Shown here in pieces: positions 47,100 to 57,852 of a stretch of 64,000 nt of DNA. The notes under the pieces were generated by a model. That model did no database searches. It was not told the DNA's origin and worked only from the letters and a program-made list of their open reading frames with translations. The stretch's first letter is position 1. Each line of letters opens with the position of its first letter. The DNA is from Lingula anatina (lineage: Eukaryota; Brachiopoda; Lingulata; Lingulida; Lingulidae), in contig NW_019775180.1 in NCBI RefSeq assembly GCF_001039355.2, positions 933,460 through 997,459 on the forward strand. The letters are read 5' to 3'. The translations under genes and the position numbers were made by a program.

Positions 47100-47235
47100 A
47101 ACAAGATAGATGTAAACAACCTCGAAAGCTGATTGGCTGACGGGCACCGTGAAAGCGAGTTACGCACCTCATTTGTAGCCGTAGTTTCCAGGCAGGACTA
47201 CGTGACCGACGTCATCTGTTCTTTGTCGGGCCATG
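47100..47235 (-). promoter_or_regulatory. Candidate INSR promoter region
   Basis: A short GC- and CpG-richer stretch in AT-rich surroundings. It has an inverted CCAAT box (plus-strand attgg at 47132-47136, within gctgattggctgac) and a CRE-like cgacgtca at 47207-47214. A donor-like AG|GTGCGT occurs near 47164-47170. Position about 0.4 kb upstream of the leader segment fits a promoter/first-exon region, but no transcription start can be fixed from sequence. Confidence 0.35.
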
Positions 47236-48719
47236 GAAGCAAAATGTAAATTATTTGTTTTACAAATTAAAAGGAAATAATGAGTGAAATATTCCTCGTG
47301 TTAAGACAGAGCTAATTTCGCATTTCACCGCTTTTGACCATTTTATATTTTCGACTTTTGATAAATAAAGGGGAAAACGGACAGCGGCACTAAAAATGGG
47401 ATGATAAGTTAGTTGGGGGGAGAGGGGGGGGAGGGTATTGACCAATTCATGCAGGACTTTGACAGTCGTTTTACTAAGCGAGACAAGCATAAAACGGTAG
47501 ACGAATTTATCTTTAAAAAAGAGTAGGGCACGGGGTGGAAAAATGCTTGATTATTCGCTCGTTATTATATGCAACTCTATAAAGATTTTATTTCAAAATT
47601 CGGTGATAAATTGGGTCATTTGTTGCAGGAAAAAAAAAGGTCTATTTGTACGGCCTTTAAGAGGGAACTACAAATTAAAGTCCCAATAAAAAATCATTGT
47701 GGTAAGAAATCTTTCATAAATTTCTCTTTTTAACAGTTAAAAATTTCATTAATAAATATCATAAATGAAAACTTAAAACTAAAAAAAAAAGAAAAAAAAA
47801 AAAAAAAAAAAACAGATCCAATGAAAATATTTTCACATTTACTGTTTTTTTTTTTTTTAAGTTCCAATAGTCAAAAGAGGACCCCCATTGGATATTTTCA
47901 CTACCCATGAAACCCTCTTTTCATTTCCCCAGATGTGTGAAATGTTCATATTTTTTAGCGCGACATGTGAAGTACACGTACCATTCCTGTGACGTTAAAA
48001 TGCAGCTTTTTATTCTTCACCCTGATTATTTGTGATTTTCAAGATTTTTATCTCACATTATCAGTGAGATGCGAATAAAGTTTTATTTCCTGTGGACTGT
48101 GATCAACTATCCCTCTCCCCAAGACCATGAAACCCTAACAAGTAGTTCTCCAAACTTAATGTTTTAAGAACACCTATAAACAAGTGTTTTTAACATTTAA
48201 GTCCCTTTTTAGAGTATTAATTAAGATTAATTTGGTTGTAAGCTCTCACCTAAGTTAATTTAGTTTAACTTTTGTACAACTTCAACTTTGGGTTACAATT
48301 TTACTGAAAAACTATTATTATATAATTATTTTTGTTTAGGAGCGGGATAAGGATATTTTTTTTATTTTTGTTTGGGAGGGGATAATGATATAAAAAAGGG
48401 TTATCTTCGAAGTCATGGGAAAGGACGCACTGGTGTGGCTTCCCCTAGGTCTATTAGCACTGGGTTATTTGAGAGTGAAAATGAATGAAAACTAGAGGAC
48501 CCATCAGAGAGGCGATACTGCCTCCGAGTATATACCACCAGCTGAAGTAAGCACATTCGTATGGAAAACAAAATAAAAGGACACCACCTACAGTGTTGTG
48601 CTCTACAAGCTCTACAAAATGCATTAAGCAAGAGCTCAGTTCATTATGGACAGTGGGTCAATGTTCAGTTAAAAGGTCACAGGAAGCCTGTCAATATATG
48701 AGTTCCATTCAAATCCAGA

Positions 48720-49000
48720 AGTAACTAAGATGAAAGGAGTCCCTATAATTGTAACCCCACACTATAATATGAGAGCTTAGGTCTGTGAAGTTTCTGAAAA
48801 TTGGTAAAAGAAATTTTTTGCAGAAAATCCCCATAATTAGAAAATTTTGGCCCTTTTAACCTTGAAATAAAGTTCAAATCCAAGAGCATATGTGGAATCT
48901 CCACATATGACTTTCGGTCAGCCTTCCATAGTAACTTTTCCCATAATTCTTTCTGTTTTGGAGATATTTAGCATTTAATTTTCAAAAATTTTGACCAGCA
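48720..49000. repeat. Interspersed repeat family, partial copy
   Basis: Shares ctccacatatgacttt, ccataattc and ttctgtttt...gatatttagca with the 40980-41080 part of the intron 1 copy. Confidence 0.6.
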
Positions 49001-50134
49001 TGAGTTTCAACGAGTGTCATGCATATAGGCCAATGCACCGACTGAGACAAAAAACCAGGGGTAGTCCATACTAGGGGTTCAAGTTGAGATTAAATGTGAC
49101 CTAAATCCCAGAGACGGGGGTCTAGGAGGAGAAACAGTAACGATGACTGAGGGTACCAGACTGCGGAGCCGTACAGGCCGGGCCAGGACTAAAAGAATGA
49201 GTACAGCGCACAAGCTGATGGTACCAATAAAACACACAGTGCACAAGATTTATTTATTATTCCAATGTCACTTTATTCTCTGTTTTCATATTTGTAGAAT
49301 CTTTGTATTCTGGTCTGTAGTTTTTCAACACCCCAAATCCCACCCCACCCTCTACCAACAAACACATCTGTTGACAACTTTGACAAAATCATAAATTTTT
49401 TGCACTTTTTTTTTAAGCAAACAAAAAATAAATGTATTGGCATTTCAATTTGGTAAGTTGGGAGAATATCCAAAAATCACTTGACTGCTTGACAATTCCA
49501 ACTCATTTATTTCTCTTCATCTATGTTCATGGCACAGAGAAGATTTGAAAATATAAACATACCAATTAATTCATCCAATTTATGTGCAGGGATTGATGCT
49601 TGTCCTTTTTGCTGGTTCAAGGTTACATTTAACAAAGCTGAGGCAATGGACCTACACAGGACAATATATAATCTGGGCCATTAATATGTGCACTGAGTAA
49701 CAGTATACAATACCGAATTCACTGCTTATCTGCATTGACGATAAAGATGATAAATAGAATATGACTCACTTCTCTCTCTTTTCATGATTTTTTTTATGAA
49801 AATGGAATAAAAAGAGATAGTTATTAGTTGTCCATAAATGGCAGTATGCCTACATCAAAAGTTTTTTATTGACGATGGATGACACTCACAATCCCAATCC
49901 CAATCATGATTGATTATTCTGATATCCCACATCAGACGGGTCTAATGATGCACAGTTAACAATAAATCAATAGCGGTAATAAGAATATGAGAGATAGGGA
50001 GAAACCAATAATGCACTGGCAAATGAAAGAACAACTAGCAGTAAGCTGAAAGTAAGAATGGGTTGAGGAGGAATGAAGTTTAAACTCTGGGTACATGTTA
50101 GGTCCCTTCACTTGACCAAAAAAAGTTCAGAAAC

Positions 50135-50404
50135 ATCCCCTGCGAAAATTTGTCTCATTTAATGCTCACTTACGGTTCCCAATCTGTCCTAGAATTAACA
50201 TAATGTTTTTCTCTTTTAATGAAAAATGTTCTTAATCTGTTCTAGGACATTCTGAAGGACTTCCCAAAAAAACAGGTCTTGCACTGTTTTATTCATTACA
50301 GAACAACATTAGAACTGTAAAAAAAAAAAAAAAAACACCAAATGTTGTAGAATAGATTGAGTACCATAAGTGAATGTTAAATGAGACAAATTTTCGCAGG
50401 GGAT
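50135..50404. mobile_element. MITE-like element with ~25-bp near-perfect TIRs
   Basis: Left end atcccctgcgaaaatttgtc and right end its reverse complement; the similarity of the arms continues for about 60 bp. No ORF. Target duplication not clear. Confidence 0.82.
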
Positions 50405-50794
50405 GAAATTGTTTTTTTATAATTAAAAAACTATGTAGTTTAGTGGTAAAATCTACAGTGTATATAATATAGTAATAAATGGTGGGTGCATTTTACCTTA
50501 GCTCATATGGTTATTTTATAATTATTCAAAATAGCAATGTTTCCAATTTTTTAGGTCAAGTGTAAATCAAGAGATAAATGAGACATCCATCAGATGGGTC
50601 TAATAGGACGGTAGGGGAAAATTAATAACTGTTATTTTTGTTTTTGAGGTTTTTACTGTTGCAGGTTACTTGAATTTGGCACTTTTTAGATTGTGTGTGT
50701 GTTGTCACTGTTGTGTGTGAAAAATAAAATAAAAATCCATAGTGATTTTGATACATCTTTTTTTTCATGTTATTATACTACTGCATGAATTCTC

Positions 50795-50939
<145 letters not shown>

Positions 50940-51099
50940 AATGAAAAATTATTTGTTATTGCTAAATGCAGATAAGTGAGAAAATATTTGATAACTAACA
51001 TTGGAACTGTGTATTGTCACATTTACGCTGCCAAGGTTCCTGAAAAGTGTTGCTCATTCCAAACTAACCTACTGGGGATCAATTTCAATATGGGCCCTG

Positions 51100-51316
51100 T
51101 TAAGTTTGGCCAAATAAGGCCACATTCACAACAGTGGACTAACTTGTCAATGGATCAGATATGGTGACCCACTTAAAAGCTTGCCGTATAATCTCCTAAT
51201 AGACACTGAATAGGTTTCCTGTGGGGATTAAGCAACAAGCACTCTACTAGGTGTGCCATCTTTGATCCATGGACTAGTTAGTCCACTGTTGTGATTGCCG
51301 CCTTAGTGGGGTTAAA
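51100..51316. repeat. Foldback element
   Basis: Arms share cacaacagtggactaact and (c/a)atggatca in inverted orientation, about 200 bp apart end to end. Confidence 0.78.
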
Positions 51317-51839
51317 TGCCTTTCCTGGAATGAATCCTGCATGAAATTAAGTGCTATAATTGGTTTAATCGGGGATTCTGCTGAAAGGGGATATCTTGTT
51401 TTCCTATCATGATTTTCAGTAACACGTGCTGGCCTAATTAAGTCACCTTTGGATTACACAGTAAATATTTACAGCATATAAATTTAAATAGTAGGACTGA
51501 AAAACAAAAAAACATTTTTTTAATCTGATCTTGAAAATCTATCATTTGGTCATTTTCTCAATGAAATCCTGTCAGGTATGCCATATAACTTCTAATATAT
51601 AGAAGACAACTAAGAAAATTAATAAAAAATAAAAACAAACAATTTTTTCTTAAATTGATCTTGAAAACTTTTCATTTGATGTTTATTTTCTCAATGAATT
51701 CCTGTCTTGTATGCCTTGGTATGAATAAGAAGGGTGGCAAAATTACATGAAAAGTGTCTCTATGACAAAGACTCCTCATGGCTCATCTGAGCAATAATCT
51801 TATTGCCCTCTTGGCAAATGCCCTCTTGCCATTTCATCA

Positions 51840-52299
51840 TGGGTCTGCCGAAATTGCGCAAAACGCCGCAATACAGCGCAATACACTTGAAAAAAACGAG
51901 TCCAGTCACAAGTAAACACAGGAAACAGCAATTCCAAACAAAATAGTCTGATATAAGAACATAATATATTACTAAATAATCAATGGCCTTGATAAAACTT
52001 AACAAATTGGCACATTTTGTTTATCATTGGGTCAACCGCCATGTTGACTAGTGGCTCTTCTTGGTCGGTAATATTGTCAAGAAGAGCCACAAGCCAAAAT
52101 GGCTGCCAACCCAACGATATTAGGAGTAGCGCTGATGTGTTAGTTATATCAATGATATCAATAATCTAGTCAATTATTTTGCTTTTATATCACCTTATTT
52201 TGTTGAGAATAACCGTTTTCTGTGTTTACTTGTGACTGGACTCATTATTTCAAATGTATTGCGCTGTATTGCGGCGTATTGCACAATTTAGGCAGACCG
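51840..52299. mobile_element. 460-bp foldback element with 8-bp target duplication
   Basis: Termini ggtctgcc/ggcagacc; the two halves are reverse complements over most of their length (gccgcaatacagcgcaatac, agtccagtcacaagtaaaca) meeting near 52070. Flanked by tttcatca at 51832-51839 and 52300-52307. An 8-bp duplication fits hAT-type insertion. Non-coding. Confidence 0.87.
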
Positions 52300-53047
52300 T
52301 TTCATCACAGCTTCTCTAAAGCTATGGCATAACATATGTCAATGGCCTCTTGCCATGTCCATGCCTCTTGCAATCTAGGCTCATCTTATTGCCCTCAATA
52401 ATAACATGCACATCCGTAAGTAAGAAGATTATGACATCTCTCATAAGAAACTTTTCTTGATATGAAAAAACTTCAACTGTCCAGTTGAAATTAAAATCTA
52501 GACAGGAAATCCATTGCAAAATAAATTACCCAACTAGACCAAAAACAAGCCCATGCTCCACAACCTAAGAAAATGAAAGAGAAACAAATATCCAAGTGGA
52601 GAAAAACACCTTTTTTGGTTTAACATTAGTTTGCTGCAAAACATGATCAATCACCAAAATTCATAAATAACTTAAAGCACGGTTTGAATTCAAGTACTGC
52701 CTAGTTTTAAAACCTGCTTTAAGGAAGGTTTTGAGAAAAATTGAATCTGTGACATTGGTAAAGAGTAAATTATAACAGTTGTTACATGTACTTTAATTTA
52801 TCAAGTCTTAACCAGATTACTCTTAGTTATAGGCAAAACCAGACTAAAATATGCTATCAGCCCTTGAAGATTAACCAAGGTCATGAAAACACAAGTATGT
52901 AAAGATGTATCAGTAAGAAGAGGTGCACTTTTGAGTAGTCCTTTCTAGTGCAGATCGATGTACATTGTACTTATTGCAGTACTTGACACAGTGTCAAAAC
53001 AAAGTTTTAAAAGACAAGTATTATATGCAGCTGAAAGTGTTCTGAGA

Positions 53048-53050
<3 letters not shown>

Positions 53051-53115
<65 letters not shown>
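53051..53115. repeat. (AT)n microsatellite
   Basis: About 32 units in the INSR-SH3BP2 intergenic region. Confidence 0.95.
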
Positions 53116-53117
<2 letters not shown>

Positions 53118-56032
53118 CAGTGATCTTAAATGTATACAAGTATCTGAAGGCAAAAGAACTAAGATATGAAATATAAAAGGGTTTTCATACATGTATATAT
53201 GTATTATAAAGGTATATCACAGCATTTTTTCAATAATTTCATCTGTTCACTTACAGCTCAAACCATTAGAGCTCATGCCAGTCTTGATCACAGTAAACTA
53301 AATGTACATATACACCCAATAGATGGCAGCACAAATATAAGCATATGACACACCCAGTCCACCCCTCTATTTGCCGCATTCTCTGAACAAGGAATCACAC
53401 ACACTGTCCAGAGGAAATATCTCATGTCTCCACTTCCAAGATCATTTTCTGTTTGATATGTATTTTTTTCTACTCTTTGCAAAATCATTGTCTATCCTTT
53501 ATTTTCAAACAGTAACGGAAACTTTATAAATAACAATTATTTGTCACATATATCGTCCAGATTGTCTCCAGTTGTGGAGTAATAAACAATTTAAATTTCA
53601 CATTACTGCATGTTTTCAGGTACTTCTATCATCAAAATGATATAGTTGTTTTTACTTTTTTGAAGGTCACACCATGTTAAAAATGGGCCTTGAGATTAAT
53701 GGCAACATTTCATGTATTTAAGTTCAGTGATCAAATGGTTTCTATTTACTCAGATGTTTAATTCCCACTTCACTGTTTGTTGAGTGCTAAAATTCTAAAA
53801 TCAACTTTGAGATAGTGTAAATCTAAAAACAATAGAATTTTAAACAATTATTTGCGGAACTGATAAACAATGAAATTCTTTGAGAACTAGTGTGATGTGA
53901 TCATAAAAGTGAGTTTTAGAGAAAATTTCTGCTGCATTTTGTACTGATCGGAGTTCAGATCAAACTGTTGCCACCAACTAAACAGGAAGTAACAAGGGCA
54001 TGGATTTACTTTTCTCTTTCTTTTTTCAATAAAATGAAATATTTTTGAGATTCCCTTGAGATGGAAAAATATGACCTCCAGATTTCTCACAGTGCTCAAA
54101 AGCATTATGTTTATGTGCTTCACTATATATATTCTACATTTGCTTAATTTTGAAAAGTGACAAATAAAATAAGTGATCTCTATGTTATCAATAAAAAACT
54201 AGTGAGTTAGCATTAGCCAATTTCTTAGCTCTCTCCTACATGCTTGGATACATGGCATCACATCATCTGGCCTGTCGCAGACTATGTATATTCGGGAGTT
54301 GTCAGAATATAACATCGGGTTAAAGACATGTCTAGGTACCATTTCCTTAACAGGATTAAAAAGTAAACAGGGCCCTAGAATGGGACACTGCAGTACACAG
54401 GTATACTGCAGAACCAATATTGAAGCCAACTGTTCCCTTCATGTAAGGTTGACAGTGCAGTGCCTCCTAATTTTCTTCCAGAAAAAAAAGCAAAATTTCC
54501 TATTCACAAAGCATTTCTTGATCTGTTCAGGCACTTGTAATTGATGTTTTATACCATTTTGATATAAATAATTGAGTTCTAAATATCTAGGCAGACACTG
54601 GGACAGACTTCCTGACTTTTCACACATAATATGTACCATGCAGAATCAGGTATGGCATTGTTTTCACTTCATAACAAGAAAATGGTTTGAGTTCTGTAGC
54701 ATAATTTCACTTGGCTTTGGTCAATTGAAGAAAAATGTGATTAAAAAATTTTTCTTTTGTCAAATTCAAGTTTGTCAGATTTTTTCAAATCCTCACCCAT
54801 TTGACATGCAAATACCAATGTTAAAGTTTAAATAACATTCCTAAGGCTTCTTTTTAATGAACCAATACTGAAAAAAAAAAAAATTATTAAATTTATTATA
54901 TAATATTGAAAACCTAGATTGAACTTGTATATTTTGTGCAAGGCTATTAATTTCCCTTCTTAAAAGCTGTGCCTTCAAGACAAAATGGAAAGCAAATTCA
55001 GACAACCTCCATGGTACTTTCTGGTGCATGTAGTGAGTTCTGCCCTAGTTTCAGAATCCCAATAAATTTACCTTGATACATGTATATGCAAATACTCCTC
55101 ATGGTAAAACATGACGTACCAAGTAATATTCTTTATTGGAATGTTCACAGTTACAATGTTTGGTTTTCAATTTCTGTTAATTTTTGTTCAATGAAACATC
55201 CCCTCTAAATATGCCATTCTTTGCTTTTATCTAAAGATAATAGGACATGCGGTACAAGTATCAGATATTAGTGATAAGGTAACCAAAGATGTGTGGTGTT
55301 GCAAGATGTACCTTGATTTTGCTGAAACAAATCTTATTTTACAGACACCATGCAGCAGGTTTGCTACAGTTAGGGTCTTCCATGCCACAATAGGTACATT
55401 TATTGTCACATGACAGTAGTGGGAATCAGTATCTTGAACGACACACCACACATATTTAATTACCCTGTCACTAACATGATTGTACCAGTTGAAAGTATTA
55501 GTTGGGAGGGTGTAAGTCATTTACTTGATGTATTTCACTGGGTCAACAATTATTGCACTGATGCATTACTGGGCTACCTTTCATAACAGCATATAATACT
55601 ACAAACAGATTTATAACATAACTGCCACATGTTCCTTCACAAGTGGGATCACAGTTAAGTTGTATTTCTTCAAGGAAACCTTCCATCAAAACAAATCAAA
55701 CCACTGTCAGATGTGGGTCCCATTATAAAGATTGTAATGGTACTGACAAAGACCTCATCTTTTTAAGAGTTACTCAGGTATTAATCTCTGCAATTGTGTT
55801 ATTTCATACTTTGCACATTTTCCCTTAATCACTTAACTTCAAAAAAATAATGCCATCACTGTATATTGGATGGGGTAACAGGGCAGTCTTTGATGAAAAG
55901 CATTTTTTACTCATTAAAAGGCACTTTGTAAATAAACATTGTTCATGGCATTTAGATCCATAATAAGACTAATTTTAGCAATAAACACTTTTAACTTCTT
56001 GAATGGCATCATTTTAGGGCGCATAATAGGGC

Positions 56033-56302
56033 GCATTCAGCTTCAGACATTGTACCAGCTGGGCCTGTCAACTCTGCAGGGGATTGGCTTTAAGTGCAAT
56101 CAGTTGGCTCAGATTGATTGTCTGACATGCCTTCTCTAGCAGCCATAGGGTAATTAAGACAAGCGCACATGGAAGTTAATTACCACATAGCTGCTCAGGG
56201 AGACCTATCATACAATTAAGCTGATCTCACTGACTGCACTTTAACGAGAAGCCCCTGCAGGGTTGGACTGACCCAGCTTGTATGATGTCTGAATCTGAAT
56301 GC
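56033..56302. mobile_element. MITE-like hairpin element, family A copy 1
   Basis: Arms of about 70 bp starting gcattcag(c/a)ttcagacat, with ctgcagggg and taaagtgca(a/g)tcag conserved on both sides and an inner taattaa pair. Related to 57379-57598. Confidence 0.85.
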
Positions 56303-57253
56303 TGCCATAGACTTCTTACAACATATGTTACAATACAAATGTACAAGCAGAAAAACTTACCACAAACAGTAATATACTGGTACAAAAACAGTTCTAAAAT
56401 GTTGTAAGCATTAAAAATTGTAACATATGACACATGAGAATCATAGTACCATCATTGTAGCACTTATCCAGTTCCAGCTGGCTCTTATAATAGTTGAAAT
56501 CTATACATTATAAAAATAAGCATGATGAGTAAACATATCATTTTTCTAAAAAACACTGTATACATGAATTGATCTTCTTATTCCATAATATTTATGAAAA
56601 TATTAAATTGTGCATTTTAAACATATGCATAGGAATGTGTCTTTGGATTTTTTCTCATTGGAAGAACAAGCAATACATTTTACTAATAAAGCAAGGATCA
56701 GATAGATGCCACGACAACTGAACCAGAACAAATTAATCACTGAATGCCATTAAAATATCCCCCACTCCCCACAAACTGCTTTGTCAAAGAGGAAAAAAGG
56801 GCTGGGATAAGTTTTTCTAGTGGCACCCTGATAGATGCACATAAATAGTTTTTTATGTAATATAAGGTGTAAGTATTTCATGGCGATCAAGCATATGAAG
56901 TTTCAGGTAGCCCTCTTATGCCATGGGATAAATTGACCTCTGAGATGTATGTCAAAGTGAAACATTCACCGAACCCTTCGGTTCAAAATTACCAGGTACC
57001 TGGTACACCCCTCTGTGACAGAATGAACTGTCTATAGATAGCTTTCCTGTGGCCAGAGCTAAGTAATCAACAACTTGTTAAGCTCTTTGTATCTTCAGTG
57101 AAACTGACTGAAAACTGTAGGAAATGGCCAGACTTCATGATAAGGTATCTTTTAGTTAATTTTTTTCCTAAGTAAAATACTACATAAATATAAGGAAAAA
57201 ATAACATTTTCCAGGTATACAAAATGCAAGTTCATGGTTTTAGTAGGTAAGAT

Positions 57254-57259
57254 TTTATT
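57254..57259 (-). terminator. Candidate SH3BP2 polyadenylation signal
   Basis: AATAAA on the minus strand, about 460 nt after the stop codon. If used, the inverted-repeat element at 57379-57598 lies inside the 3' UTR. Other AATAAA hexamers exist in this AT-rich sequence. Confidence 0.35.
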
Positions 57260-57378
57260 GAAACTGACTGATGACCATGCAAGACTGTGCCCAAGGACAG
57301 ATGAACAACCCCTATCCAAGTATACCTCAAGAGGTAAGGTATAACAACATTTGGAATCTAAGAGAGAATTCAGACAGA

Positions 57379-57598
57379 CATATCATACTAGTTTGGTCTG
57401 TCCAACTCTGAGAGGGCTCTGGATAAGTGAAATGAGCCTTAACTGAATGACAGGCCTCCTTGAGCACCTAGAGGGTAATTAACTTTCATATGCACTCGGC
57501 TTAATTACCTCCTAGTTGCATGACAATTAAGCCCATTCCACTGATTGCACTTAAGGAAAATCCCCGCAGAGTTGGACCGTCCCAACTCGTATGATATG
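57379..57598. mobile_element. MITE-like hairpin element, family A copy 2
   Basis: Arms catatcatac(t/g)agtt...gtccaactctg; inner agagggtaattaa/ttaattacctcct pair. Lies in the predicted 3' UTR of SH3BP2. Confidence 0.85.
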
Positions 57599-57720
57599 CC
57601 TTTTTAGAAAGGGGTCTAACTTTCATCCAAAATGTCACTGTCTAAAGTTTGGACACTGTCTAATGTTTAGAACAATTAATGTTAGAACAATTAATTTCAT
57701 CTGTTTATGAAACTGTTTGT

Positions 57721-57852
57721 TCACTTGCTCAGAGAATATGGTCTTTTCAGCTTGACAGATACTGTTGGCAGCTCATTGGAATGATAATAGTACAGTAAAT
57801 CAGGCAGTGTGGGGAATTCTGTGTCTTCTTTGAGCCAATATCCTTCTTCTGG
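57721..57852 (-). CDS. SH3BP2: SH3BP2 last exon: end of SH2 and stop
   Basis: Residues 366-408 and TGA. FPTLPDLLYYYHSNELP is the SH2 C-terminal helix region; the protein ends KRPYSLSK. Acceptor TTTTGCAG. Confidence 0.9.
   Translation of the reverse strand, partial: PEEGYWLKEDTEFPTLPDLLYYYHSNELPTVSVKLKRPYSLSK

Noticed and set aside
52945-53192. ORFs rich in IYIY
   Set aside because: Translation of the (AT)n microsatellite at 53051-53115.
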